The notes under the pieces were generated by a model that saw nothing but the letters and a program-made list of their open reading frames with translations, was not told the origin of the DNA and ran no database searches. From Marinomonas pontica (GTDB lineage: Bacteria; Pseudomonadota; Gammaproteobacteria; Pseudomonadales; Marinomonadaceae), in NCBI RefSeq assembly GCF_026191375.1, contig NZ_JAODTL010000056.1:17073-81072 (forward strand): a stretch of 64,000 bases of DNA, given 5' to 3'. Both the position numbers and the translations under genes were made by a program. Of this stretch, positions 27,470 through 36,966 are shown piece after piece. The first letter of the stretch is position 1, and each line of letters starts with the position of its first letter.

Positions 27470-29145
27470 ATGGATAATATCCCTGCAGAACAATCGGAGC
27501 AAAAGCTCTATCTAGAGTTGGTTACCGGCTTTAATAAATTGACGGTAATACGTCAGCTTGCCCTAATGGTGGGCTTAGCGGCTTCTATCGCCATAGGTTT
27601 GGCTGCGGTTTTATGGAGCAATGGCCCAGATTACAAGCCAGTGCTTAGTAGCATTACGGACTATAATGCCGATCAAATCGTTGAGATTCTCAGCGTCAAT
27701 AACATCCCATTTAAATTGGACCAAAACACAGGTGCCTTGCTGGTAGAGTCCGACTTTTATCATCAGGCTCGGCTTAAATTAGCGGGTTCTGGCATTGTTT
27801 CTGACAACATTGTTGGCATGGAGATAATGGACCAAGAGCAAGGTCTTGGTACTTCCCAGTTTGTCGAAACGACCCGCTATCGGCGTGGGCTTGAAGGCGA
27901 GCTAAGTCGAACGATTTCCAGCCTACAAAGTATTAAAAGTGCAAGAGTGCACTTAGCTATCCCCAAAGAATCTGTGTTTGTTCGTGACACTCGTAAACCA
28001 TCTGCGTCTGTTTTTCTGGAACTTTATCCTGGTCGACGTTTAGACAAAAGCCAAGTCGAAGCCATTGTCAATTTGGTAGCTTCTAGTATCTCTCAGTTAA
28101 GCGATAAAGACGTTACTGTGGTTGATCAGCGTGGCACATTGTTGACAGAAAAAGATTCCAACTCGGAGTTATCTGTGGCTGGCAAGCAGTTTGATTATGC
28201 TCGCAAAGTCGAAGATGTATTGCTACAGCGTGTAAACAATATTCTTGGCCCCGTGGTTGGTCAGGGACGCTTCAAAGCCGAAGTGTCTGCTGATGTCGAC
28301 TTTACGGCGGTTGAAAAAACAGACGAACAGTACAACCCCGATTTGCTGGCGTTACGAAGCGAACAAACCTTAAAAGAAAATCGTGGTGCTGGCGCAAATG
28401 CGAGCGGTATTCCTGGAGCCTTGACCAATCAGCCCCCGGAGCGGTGACTATTCCTGAGGCGGTTGATCAAAATGGCGCGCCAATTGGTGGAAGTACCTCT
28501 GCAGCTAATGGTCAGTCACGAGAAGAAACGACCCGTAATTTTGAATTAGATCGAAGCATTAGTTACACCAAGCGTCAGCAAGGCATGGTGAGACGTTTGT
28601 CTGTGGCAGTGGTGGTGGATGACCTGGTCAGTTTGAATCCAGACACTTCTGCCATTATTCGTACGCCGTGGAATGATGATGAACTGGGGCGTTTAACTCT
28701 CTTGGTGCGCGATGCGGTTGGTTATGATCCGTCTCGCGGTGACAGTGTCAGTGTGATTAATTCGCCGTTTGCTTTACCCGATCCTGAAGAGCCTGTTGTT
28801 GAGCTGCCTTTCTATCAGCAAGCTTGGTTCCTGAATTTAATTCAGCCAACCTTGGTTGGTTTGTTTGTGTTGATTCTATTGCTGGTCGTCGTTCGACCTA
28901 TATTGAAAACCCTTAGTGACCAAAATAAAATTGCGGTTACAGAAGACACTGAAGCTGCGATATTCTCTGATGAAACCGATGAGATTTCTGACGATCAGGT
29001 GTCTTTAGTCAGCGCCGAGGATATTTTGGTACCAGGATCACCAGAGAAAATTGACAGACAATTGAACGCAATTCGTGGTTTGATCGCCGAAGAGCCAGAG
29101 CGTGTTGCTCAAGTCGTTAAACAGTGGGTAATGGAAAGCAAATGA
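27470..29145 (+). pseudogene. fliF: flagellar MS-ring protein FliF, frame-broken as sequenced
   Basis: FliF forms the MS ring in the inner membrane. The first frame (27470-28447) gives the N-terminal membrane segment (about residues 24-46) and ring-building motifs to ...GALTNQPP, then stops. The second frame continues VTIPEAVD...RREETTRNFELD-type sequence through the second membrane segment to the stop at 29145. One extra C in the C5 run at 28433-28437 joins them as NQPPGAVTIPEAVD, giving about 558 residues, normal for FliF. Sequencing error is likely. The end overlaps fliG as ATGA. Confidence 0.92.
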
Positions 29146-30155
29146 GTGATATGGGCCAAGGTGCAGAGTTAAGTTCGGTTCAAAAAGCGGCCGTACTGCT
29201 TATGTCATTAGGTGAGTCGGATGCGGCTCAGATTCTAAAGCATATGGGACCTAAAGAGGTTCAGCGTATCGGCCAGACTATGGCTCAGCTTTCTAATATT
29301 CAGCGCCATCAAGTCGAAAAAGTATTGGATGATTTTTTGGTGTTAGTTGGCGACCAAACTGGACTAGGCTTGGGTGCCGATGGCTATATTCGAAATATGC
29401 TTCGTGAGGCGCTCGGTGAAGAAAAAGCCGGCAGTCTGATTGACCGAATTTTACTGGGTGGTAATACCACAGGGTTGGACACACTAAAGTGGATGGAGTC
29501 TCGTGCTGTGGCGGATGTTATCCGTTATGAGCATCCTCAGATACAAGCGATTGTCATCTCGTATTTGGACCCAGATCAAGCCGCCGACATTTTAGCGAAC
29601 TTTGATGAGCGAGTGCGTCTTGACATAGTGTTGCGTGTCGCCGCGTTAGAAACGGTTCAACCAGCGGCACTTCAAGAGTTGAACAATATTCTAGAAAGAC
29701 AGTTCTCTGGCAATAACTCCACCCAATCTACTACTATCGGCGGCATTCGTACGGCGGCCAATATCATGAACTTTATTGATAGTTCCGTAGAGTCTGAATT
29801 GATGGAATCGATTCGTGACGTCGATGAAGATTTGGCCAATACCATTCAAGATCTGATGTTCGTGTTTGATAACCTTTTGGAAGTGGATGATCGTGGCATT
29901 CAGGTCATACTTCGTGAAGTGGAGTCTGAAACATTGATCCTTGCCCTGAAAGGCGCAGATCCAGACATGCAGGAGAAGGTCTTTAAGAACATGTCTTCTC
30001 GAGCTGCGGACATGCTTAAAGACGATCTAGAGGCGAAAGGTCCTGTTCGTGTGAGCGAAGTGGAAGTTGCTCAGAAAGAAATATTGGCTGTTGCCAGACG
30101 CCTTGCCGACAACGGAGAAATAGTTCTCGGCGGCGGCGGTGAGCAGATGGTTTAA
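29142..30155 (+). CDS. fliG: flagellar motor switch protein FliG
   Basis: FliG (337 residues) couples stator torque to the rotor. The N-terminal domain (LSSVQKAAVLLMSLGESDAAQILKHM) binds FliF; the middle domain has EHPQ; and the C-terminal torque helix (MFVFDNLLEVDDRGIQVILREV) carries the charged residues that meet the stator. ATG 29142 overlaps the fliF stop; the frame is also open from GTG 29124, but the ATGA overlap gives the standard start. Confidence 0.97.
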   Translation: MSDMGQGAELSSVQKAAVLLMSLGESDAAQILKHMGPKEVQRIGQTMAQLSNIQRHQVEKVLDDFLVLVGDQTGLGLGADGYIRNMLREALGEEKAGSLIDRILLGGNTTGLDTLKWMESRAVADVIRYEHPQIQAIVISYLDPDQAADILANFDERVRLDIVLRVAALETVQPAALQELNNILERQFSGNNSTQSTTIGGIRTAANIMNFIDSSVESELMESIRDVDEDLANTIQDLMFVFDNLLEVDDRGIQVILREVESETLILALKGADPDMQEKVFKNMSSRAADMLKDDLEAKGPVRVSEVEVAQKEILAVARRLADNGEIVLGGGGEQMV

Positions 30156-30162
30156 GTAGAGC

Positions 30163-30969
30163 ATGTCTGATCATAAGCAAGATAAGGACGAGCGCAAGCT
30201 GACGGCCTACGAGCGTTGGGAGCTTCCTCATCTAGAAAGCAATAAGCCTAATAACAACACTGGGCCAGCGGTACTGATCCAAAAAAACACGGTAGTCACC
30301 AGTGAAGAAGTGGATGAAAGCTCTTTGGTTTATGAGCCGTTAACCGCATCCCAGTTAGAAGAAATTCGCTCTGCCGCGTACGATGAAGGGTATATACAGG
30401 GCGAAGAAGAAGGCCATAAGAAAGGCCATGCTGATGGATTTTCCAAGGGTGAAGTGGATGGCTTTGAAAAAGGTCATGAAGAAGGTCGTGTAGTTGGTTT
30501 CGAAGAAGGGTTGGCGCAAGCAAAAGCGGATGCTCAGGTTAAGTTAGAGCATATTGAGCAGTTGTTGGCGAATGTGGTGAAAGAAATTACTCAGCCTTTG
30601 GAAGACAGTCGAGCCGGTGTTGAGCATATTTTGTATCAATCCATGACCAGAATGATCGAAAATATTTGTTTGTCTACTATGTCGCAAGATGGGCATCGTG
30701 TATTAAAAACACAGTTAACAAAAATCTTTGATGAAATTGGCGAATACGAGGGACGTATTCGACTTAGGCTTCATTCTGACGATGTTCAGGTTATTGAAGA
30801 ACTTGGCATCAATGAACGGCTAATGATTCAACTGGAAACGGACGATTCGCTTATGAGTGGCGGTTTTGTTCTGGATTCGAAATCTTTTCATGTTGATGGG
30901 CGTGTGGAGCAGCGTCTTGATGCTGTCTTCAATGAGCTTCGTACCCTTTCTTTGTCTGAGCAGGATTAA
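30163..30969 (+). CDS. fliH: flagellar assembly protein FliH
   Basis: FliH (268 residues) binds and regulates the FliI ATPase and links it to the C ring. The central GxxxG-rich helix (repeats of type [19 protein letters not shown], about residues 80-125) is a hallmark, followed by the conserved C-terminal FliH/V-ATPase-E-like domain. A disordered polar N terminus precedes it. ATG 30163 follows fliG by seven bases; fliI follows after five. Confidence 0.94.
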   Translation: MSDHKQDKDERKLTAYERWELPHLESNKPNNNTGPAVLIQKNTVVTSEEVDESSLVYEPLTASQLEEIRSAAYDEGYIQGEEEGHKKGHADGFSKGEVDGFEKGHEEGRVVGFEEGLAQAKADAQVKLEHIEQLLANVVKEITQPLEDSRAGVEHILYQSMTRMIENICLSTMSQDGHRVLKTQLTKIFDEIGEYEGRIRLRLHSDDVQVIEELGINERLMIQLETDDSLMSGGFVLDSKSFHVDGRVEQRLDAVFNELRTLSLSEQD

Positions 30970-30974
30970 CTGCT

Positions 30975-32306
30975 GTGACTACGCTTGAAGAGCGCCTCAA
31001 TAAACTCTTGCACATTTCTCCTACGCCATTGCCACCTCAAATAGAAGGGAAAGTGACCCGCATGGTTGGCCTAACAATGGAAGCCGTGGGTTGTGTCGTG
31101 GCTTTAGGAGATCGTTGTTCTGTCCAAGTGAGAAAAGACCGCTGGGTTGAATCTGAAGTGGTTGGCTTTACTGGTGATTTGACGTATCTCATGCCGACGG
31201 AAGCAATAGAAGGTATATCACCTGGCGCCAGAGTTCGTCCTTTATTAGGCGACAGCAAGATGCCTGTTGGCGATGAGTTATTGGGTCGTGTTGTTAATGG
31301 CTTAGGCAAGCCGTTGGATGGAAAAGGGCCGATCAAAACCAAAGACTCCGTAACCTTGCATGGTAATGTGATCAACCCATTACAAAGAAAACCGATTAGT
31401 GAACCTCTGGATGTCGGCATAAAAGCGATTAATAGCTTATTAACCGTTGGTAAGGGGCAAAGGCTGGGGCTTTTTGCTGGCAGTGGCGTGGGTAAGAGTA
31501 TGCTTCTCGGTATGATGACTAAGTATACTGAAGCCGACATCACGGTGGTGGGGTTAATTGGTGAGCGTGGTCGAGAAGTAAAAGAGTTTATTGATCAAAT
31601 ACTAGGCGAAGAGGGGCTCTCTCGCTCGGTTGTTGTTGCGTCTCCTGCGGATGATTCTGCCTTGATGCGTTTACGAGCAGCGATGCTGGCAACTCGAATT
31701 GCCGAATACTATCGTGATCAAGGTAAAAACGTGTTGCTATTAATGGACTCACTAACTCGCTATGCGCAAGCTCAACGGGAGATTGCACTATCGGTAGGCG
31801 AGCCTCCGGCAACAAAAGGCTACCCACCTTCGGTTTTCTCTAAGCTGCCTCAGCTAGTTGAACGTGCAGGAAATGGCTGCGAAGGCAGTGGGTCCGTCAC
31901 CGCATTTTATACCGTGTTGACCGAAGGTGATGATCAGCAGGACCCTATTGCAGATGCGTCTCGTGCGATTCTTGATGGTCATATCGTTTTGTCTCGGCGC
32001 TTGGCCGAAGAAGGGCATTATCCTGCGATTGATATTGAGGCGTCTATTTCTCGTGCTATGCCGCATATTGTCAGTGAAGATCATTTGTATGGTGCTATGC
32101 GGGTTAAGCAGCTGTATTCGAAGTTCCAGCAGAACCAAGATCTGATTTCTGTGGGCGCATACGCTCGTGGAAGTGACCCCGATTTGGACCAAGCCATTGT
32201 GCAAATGCCTGAAATTAGGGGGTTTTTACAGCAGTCTCTTTCGGAGAGCTTTACAATAGATCAAAGCTTGCAAGAGCTTGTCACAGCCATGACGAAAGGG
32301 CAGTAG
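30975..32306 (+). CDS. fliI: flagellum-specific ATP synthase FliI
   Basis: The ATPase of flagellar type III export, 443 residues. Walker A in [12 protein letters not shown] (about residues 166-177), catalytic Glu in [10 protein letters not shown], Walker [18 protein letters not shown], and [12 protein letters not shown]. Length and motifs are normal. Start is GTG 30975. It is followed by a 53-bp gap to fliJ. Confidence 0.97.
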   Translation: MTTLEERLNKLLHISPTPLPPQIEGKVTRMVGLTMEAVGCVVALGDRCSVQVRKDRWVESEVVGFTGDLTYLMPTEAIEGISPGARVRPLLGDSKMPVGDELLGRVVNGLGKPLDGKGPIKTKDSVTLHGNVINPLQRKPISEPLDVGIKAINSLLTVGKGQRLGLFAGSGVGKSMLLGMMTKYTEADITVVGLIGERGREVKEFIDQILGEEGLSRSVVVASPADDSALMRLRAAMLATRIAEYYRDQGKNVLLLMDSLTRYAQAQREIALSVGEPPATKGYPPSVFSKLPQLVERAGNGCEGSGSVTAFYTVLTEGDDQQDPIADASRAILDGHIVLSRRLAEEGHYPAIDIEASISRAMPHIVSEDHLYGAMRVKQLYSKFQQNQDLISVGAYARGSDPDLDQAIVQMPEIRGFLQQSLSESFTIDQSLQELVTAMTKGQ

Positions 32307-32359
32307 ACGATAGTGTGTAAAAACGTCTACTATTTAGTGAGTTTTTCATCGGAGGTTGC

Positions 32360-32794
32360 ATGAAAAAGTCACAGCGAATGCAAATTTTGGTTGATCTTGC
32401 TAAGCGCAAAGAAGATACCGCGGCTCAGCAACTGGCTCGTGATAAGGCAAAAGTCATGCACGATGAGCAGAAGTTGAATGAGCTACGAGAATACGCGGAG
32501 CAATACGAATCTGAGCGAAACCTGTTAGGCTTGAGTGCCTATCTAACCACGAACTATCAGCACTTTGTGACTCGGGTACAGCAAGCGATTGTTCAGCAAG
32601 AAGCGGCGGTCGGTCGTGCAGAGCAGCAAGCTGATATGAGTATGCGACGATGGCTACAAGCTCGATCAAAAACGAAAAGCATGGATTGGCTAAAGGACAA
32701 AAATCATAAAGCGGAAGTGCTTTTGGAAACCAAACAAGAGCAACGTCAAAGTGATGAATTTGCGATGCGGCGCTTTTTAGATAGCATGCGATAG
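32360..32794 (+). CDS. fliJ: flagellar export chaperone-escort protein FliJ
   Basis: FliJ (144 residues) is an almost wholly coiled-coil protein rich in Gln, Arg and Glu that activates the FliI ATPase and recycles export chaperones. The pattern MKKSQRMQILVDLAKRKEDTAAQQLA at the start and DEFAMRRF at the end fits the family. ATG 32360 with GGAGG upstream. Last recognised basal-body gene before the unusual 32847-38676 module. Confidence 0.92.
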   Translation: MKKSQRMQILVDLAKRKEDTAAQQLARDKAKVMHDEQKLNELREYAEQYESERNLLGLSAYLTTNYQHFVTRVQQAIVQQEAAVGRAEQQADMSMRRWLQARSKTKSMDWLKDKNHKAEVLLETKQEQRQSDEFAMRRFLDSMR

Positions 32795-32846
32795 TCTTTC
32801 TATTGAGTGTTGTTCCATCATTGAGTGTGTTTTTTTAGGGTGAAAT

Positions 32847-34723
32847 ATGGCTGGACAGGATAACGGATTAACCAATGTGTCTTTGCCTTTTGCTCAGTTG
32901 AACAGCGCGTTACAAGAATACGTTAATGCTCCGATGAAAGGGTTGATGCATTTTCAGCAAGCGCTCCTTTCCGTAAAAAACGTCTCTTTACCTGCGATTT
33001 CATCACCTCTTTATCAGCGTCAATTCGTGTCGCTTGTGTCTGCCGTTGATGGTCTTTTGGCGGTAGGCTCTCCGTATTTTGAAGAATATCATCGCGCTTT
33101 TTTGTCGGCGACAGACGCTCTTTTTCAAGTGATGATTGCAAATCAGTTCGGTGCTGAGCGTAGTCGTCAGCTTGAGGGGTTATTGTCAAGTGATCGAGCA
33201 TGTTGGGTGCTTATAGCGTCTCTGAATGATTCTTCATCGACATCTCCTGTTTATGGCAATTACGAAGCGGAATTTGACTCAATATCTGCCAGTGGAGTCA
33301 AAATTGACACCTATTTTGATGATTTTTCTCATGTGGGTAACGTGTCGTTTCAGTTGGATTCTGCTCAAAATGGGAGGATTAAAGGCCGGTTCTGGTTAGT
33401 GACGGTGCAGTCTCTTACTTGGCTAAAAATGACGTTCCCTCATTTGCATTGGCGACTGTTGTCCAGACATGACGATACGCCATTGAAAGCCTTGTGTGAG
33501 GCGAGTTTTTGCCTTTATTTCAAAATCTTACCATGCACCGTGATTCACGTTATCGACTGTTGTCGATGTTTGAAAGTCGATTTAAACGCCAGTTTTACCA
33601 ATCTTTTGGTGCGTTTTTTTTGACGCAAGATACGTCGATTCATCATTCAACACGTTTAGTACCGTCTCTTGTGTCGGGTGAGTCCTTCGAAGTGCAAAAT
33701 GGCTATTACTATTACCCGATGCGGCAAGGTGGGTCGGTTTACATTGGACGTGCTGCTAAACACGAAGACGCAGCGGGTGAGACGTATCTGGCGTGTCTTG
33801 GTCACGATTACCTTTCTTATCGCTTATATGAAGTGGAAACGCCTAATGGAAAGTGTGTTTTTCCACATGATGAGTGTTTGGGGCGATATCGTGTAACGGA
33901 TCTGGATGTTTATTGCGTTGGACAAACATGGTGGTTTCATTGTGGTAGTCATCTTGATGCCGAAATTGTGCTGAGCATGCCTTTAAGTGAAACAGACCGC
34001 GATGCTTTTTGTTTTCTGATGTCTGACGTTGAGCATGTCTTGCTGGTTCAGCAGGGACATCGTTTTTTCGCTGTGCCTTATGTCTCAATTCGTGATGTAG
34101 AGGGAGTCTGTTCGAGGATGCCTTCGCAGCGTTCATGGGCTAAAAATATTTGGGTGAATCCATTGAATCAAGCAATGGTAGAGCCTTGGTTGTTTGATGG
34201 AGATCCGTTGTTTGAAGCGGCTAGCAAAAAAGAACGTATGAAATTTATTCAGTCTGCTAAGAATGGTTATTATTTTGTTAATGTCTGTGGCAGGATGTTT
34301 TGGGTAGAGGCAAGTTTGGTTTTATCTGTTTTGCCTTATCAGGTGCCTCAAACAATTATTCAGTTTACGGATGCGGGCGCTGAGTGCGTCGATTTTTTAG
34401 TGCACGATGGACATTGTGTTGATCGCATCTTGTCGGGAGCAACTTTTGGAGAAGAGTTAGCCGTATCTTCTGCAAAGGCTGCTTTTACTCTGATTCTTGA
34501 ATGGCAGAATGAATCGATACTTGTGTCTTGCTCCTCGTGTGACTGGCATGACAATGTGCCTGACTATGATGTCGCTTTCGATGGTATTTCGTCGTTGCTT
34601 CCTACATCAGAAGAAGGCGGAAGGGATTTTTTATCGTCTGCGCTGAGTAGCGAGATGTTGATTAATAAGAAAAATTATTTGTCCTTTGTGGCTGGCGTTT
34701 GGCCATCTTTCTCATTAGCTTGA
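32847..34723 (+). pseudogene. unrecognised ~625-residue protein in the flagellar cluster, frame-broken as sequenced
   Basis: I do not recognise this protein. Two overlapping frames (32847-33623 and 33509-34723) join into one ~625-residue protein if one T is added to the T5 run at 33506-33510. The first ~220 residues look mostly helical. The remainder is beta-rich with three repeated-looking units (near residues 275-380, 390-460 and 470-560), two of which carry CheW-like hints such as VLLVQQGHRFFAVPYVSIRDV and GYYFVNVCGRMFWVEASLVLSVL. No signal peptide or membrane helix; rich in Cys, Tyr and His. The SD AGGGTGA precedes ATG 32847. The next gene starts 15 bases after its stop, so they are co-transcribed. 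A degenerate CheW-like scaffold is a weak inference. Confidence 0.6.
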
Positions 34724-34738
34724 AAGTGATTATTGACT

Positions 34739-36622
34739 ATGAATACACCGCATTCATCTGTTGGCGCTCCTAGAAAAGAGCTCATTAATAGGCTGCAAAA
34801 AGGCGTTGTTGCTTTGATATTTTTACTGATACTCGCCTTCAATGGTATGTATTTGTGGGTCAGTCAAGGTTTGGAAAAGCAACACCTTCAGCAACAACAA
34901 CTCAGTGAATTGCAGGCATTAACATACAGTGCCAAAGCGCATTGGCAGGCGTGGTTGTTACGAGGTCATTCTCAAGGTGCTAACGTCAATGATGTAAGCG
35001 AAGAGGCCGATGTTTTTTATCAAGCCTTGTTGAGCGAATACCGTCTGATTGAAAGCCGACTTCCTCGTTTTACATTTACCTCTGATGTGGATTTCTCTGC
35101 GTCGATTGAATCGCTTAATCAATTATTTCAAGAGTCCATAGACTTAACTGTGTTGGTGGGGAATGAGCGAGCGGTGGCTTTTTCGTCTGTTGATGCGCTA
35201 AATAAGCTGGATGATATCTTGGTACAGAGTGGTGTGAGTCTAGAATACCATCGACAGCTTTTTTCTGAGCATCTGCTATGGGGCGCTTGTGCGGTACTTT
35301 TGGCGATGTCAGCCATTATTCTGCTATTGAGTGTGCGTTTTGCGCGTCAGTTGCGCTCTGGCTTGGCGGCGGTACATACGATTATAGACCATCATAAACA
35401 TAATCATGCTTCTGTTTTGTCGCCTCGTAGTGTTGTCGATGAATTGACCGACCTTGGTCACCAAATTGACAATGAATTGGCGTCTCGTGATTTTGATTTA
35501 GCTCATTATCAAGACGGCTTGAGTTTGGTTGAGCGAGCATTTGACCAAGTCGATGAGGCGTTTTTGGTCACCAATCATGATGGGGACGTTAATTGGCTGA
35601 GCGCGGGTGCAGAGCGTTTGTGGTTCAGAAACACTTCTTTGTTTGAGTCCATGTTTGGCATTGATTCTGGTTTGGATGATCCAGTCGGAGAGCGAATCTC
35701 GGACTCGATTTTGCTGTCTGATGACGATCTCACATTGAACTTGTCAGACGGTATTTATGTGCTGTCGGTTAAACGGTTTGCGAGCGATGTGGAGAGGGAG
35801 GAAAACGATTTGCAACGCTTTATTTCCATTCGACCTAAATCAGAGTTGGTTGAGTTTGATGTGTTGCATCATAGCTTGAAGCTCATGGTTCAGGATGTTT
35901 GGGACGCTCCGATTAGGCCTTTAAGGTCGTCATCACCGTATGCTGGTTTTGCGAAGTCGTTAGAGAATATACGACGGAAAGTATCCGTTGTATTTGATGA
36001 ACTGAACGCCGCCTTATTGCACACAAATTCGATTGATAAAGTTACTAAACTACAACAAATAGCATCCCTAATTGACGAAAAAACAGATCACAATAATTCA
36101 TCGGAAAATGATCTGGTTGCTGTTGAAAACACACAGGCAGAGTTAGTGCAAAGTGAGTTGAGCAATGTGGCATGGTTGTCAGAGCAGATTCGGGATTCGC
36201 TCATTCTTGGCTATGAACTGGTGTTGCAACGTTTGGCCTTGGTTGAGAAAGATTTGTCTTCAGATGTGTTTCTGTTGAGCGATGTAGAGCGTTGTTTAAA
36301 TGAAGTAAGAGCAGGTGTATTAACCAGCTTAGCCGCGACGGAGGGGGAAAGTGAAACCATTCGTCATCGATTTGCGGTTGATTTACAACATGACATTGGC
36401 AACGTACAAAGCCAAATAGAAAGCATGAAATCCATGGCTGCTTCAACCTTGACCTTGCTCGAATCAGATCGAAGTGTGGGTGTGGCAAGGTTAGATAAAG
36501 CAAGAGCGTCTGTTAATGAAATGCTAGTACGTGTTCATGGCTTAATGGAAAAATCGGCATCCAATGCGCCTTCCATTGTGGACGAGAGCGCAATTAAAAA
36601 AACAAACGATGAGTGGGAATAG
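34739..36622 (+). CDS. membrane sensor/transducer-like protein with PAS domain, no MCP tip
   Basis: A 627-residue protein from ATG 34739 (TTG 34733 possible). Two membrane helices (about residues 22-45 and 180-202) bracket a ~135-residue helical periplasmic domain; a HAMP-like stretch (about 203-250), a PAS-like segment (EAFLVTNHDGDVNWLSAGAERLW, about 270-300) and long C-terminal coiled coils follow (about 400-620). It has the outline of a chemoreceptor or kinase input half, but it lacks the MCP hairpin-tip motif, HisKA, HATPase, GGDEF and EAL motifs, so its output must be by protein contact. It is followed 35 bases later by the STAS gene, with a hairpin GAGTGG...CCACTC (36611-36640) across the stop. 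Confidence 0.65.
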   Translation: MNTPHSSVGAPRKELINRLQKGVVALIFLLILAFNGMYLWVSQGLEKQHLQQQQLSELQALTYSAKAHWQAWLLRGHSQGANVNDVSEEADVFYQALLSEYRLIESRLPRFTFTSDVDFSASIESLNQLFQESIDLTVLVGNERAVAFSSVDALNKLDDILVQSGVSLEYHRQLFSEHLLWGACAVLLAMSAIILLLSVRFARQLRSGLAAVHTIIDHHKHNHASVLSPRSVVDELTDLGHQIDNELASRDFDLAHYQDGLSLVERAFDQVDEAFLVTNHDGDVNWLSAGAERLWFRNTSLFESMFGIDSGLDDPVGERISDSILLSDDDLTLNLSDGIYVLSVKRFASDVEREENDLQRFISIRPKSELVEFDVLHHSLKLMVQDVWDAPIRPLRSSSPYAGFAKSLENIRRKVSVVFDELNAALLHTNSIDKVTKLQQIASLIDEKTDHNNSSENDLVAVENTQAELVQSELSNVAWLSEQIRDSLILGYELVLQRLALVEKDLSSDVFLLSDVERCLNEVRAGVLTSLAATEGESETIRHRFAVDLQHDIGNVQSQIESMKSMAASTLTLLESDRSVGVARLDKARASVNEMLVRVHGLMEKSASNAPSIVDESAIKKTNDEWE

Positions 36623-36657
36623 AATAAAGTTTTCCACTCAGACTTGAGGAGTCGTCT

Positions 36658-36960
36658 GTGGTTGAAAGCTTTATTGATAAAAAAACGGGGTGTCTAACGA
36701 TCCAGATCAAAGGGCGTTTTGATTACAGCTGCCATAAAGCCTTTAAACAAGCGTTTTCTAAAGGCAGTGTTGTGTCGTCATACGATGTGGATTTGTCAGA
36801 AGCGACTTATTTAGACAGCTCAGCGCTCGGAATGCTGTTATTGCTAAGAGACCATGCTGGTGCCGAGAGATCTAAAATTCGCCTGATTCATGCGAATAAT
36901 GCCGTTGTTGAGATTTTAAAAATGGCTAATTTTCATCGGCTTTTTGTTATTACTGAGTAG
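36658..36960 (+). CDS. STAS-domain anti-sigma-factor antagonist-like protein
   Basis: A 100-residue single STAS domain. The loop YLDSSALGMLLLLRD holds the Ser54/Ser55 pair, where SpoIIAA/RsbV-type proteins are phosphorylated by a kinase and dephosphorylated by a PP2C phosphatase. The start is GTG 36658 with TGAGGAG upstream. It lies six bases ahead of a REC-PP2C-HATPase gene, its likely phosphatase and kinase partner. Homologous pairs near flagellar genes include HsbA/HsbR of Pseudomonas, which control FlgM and surface behaviour; equivalence here is inferred. Confidence 0.85.
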   Translation: MVESFIDKKTGCLTIQIKGRFDYSCHKAFKQAFSKGSVVSSYDVDLSEATYLDSSALGMLLLLRDHAGAERSKIRLIHANNAVVEILKMANFHRLFVITE

Positions 36961-36966
36961 TATCAT

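Noticed and set aside
30296..31827. Long minus-strand open frames under fliH and fliI
   Set aside because: They are shadows of conserved coding sequence with no SD and no recognisable product.
36626..36652. Sigma-28 promoter before the STAS gene (TAAAGTTT)
   Set aside because: The -35 half matches, but the sequence 11 bases later (TTGAGGAG) is nothing like GCCGATAA and is the SD itself.
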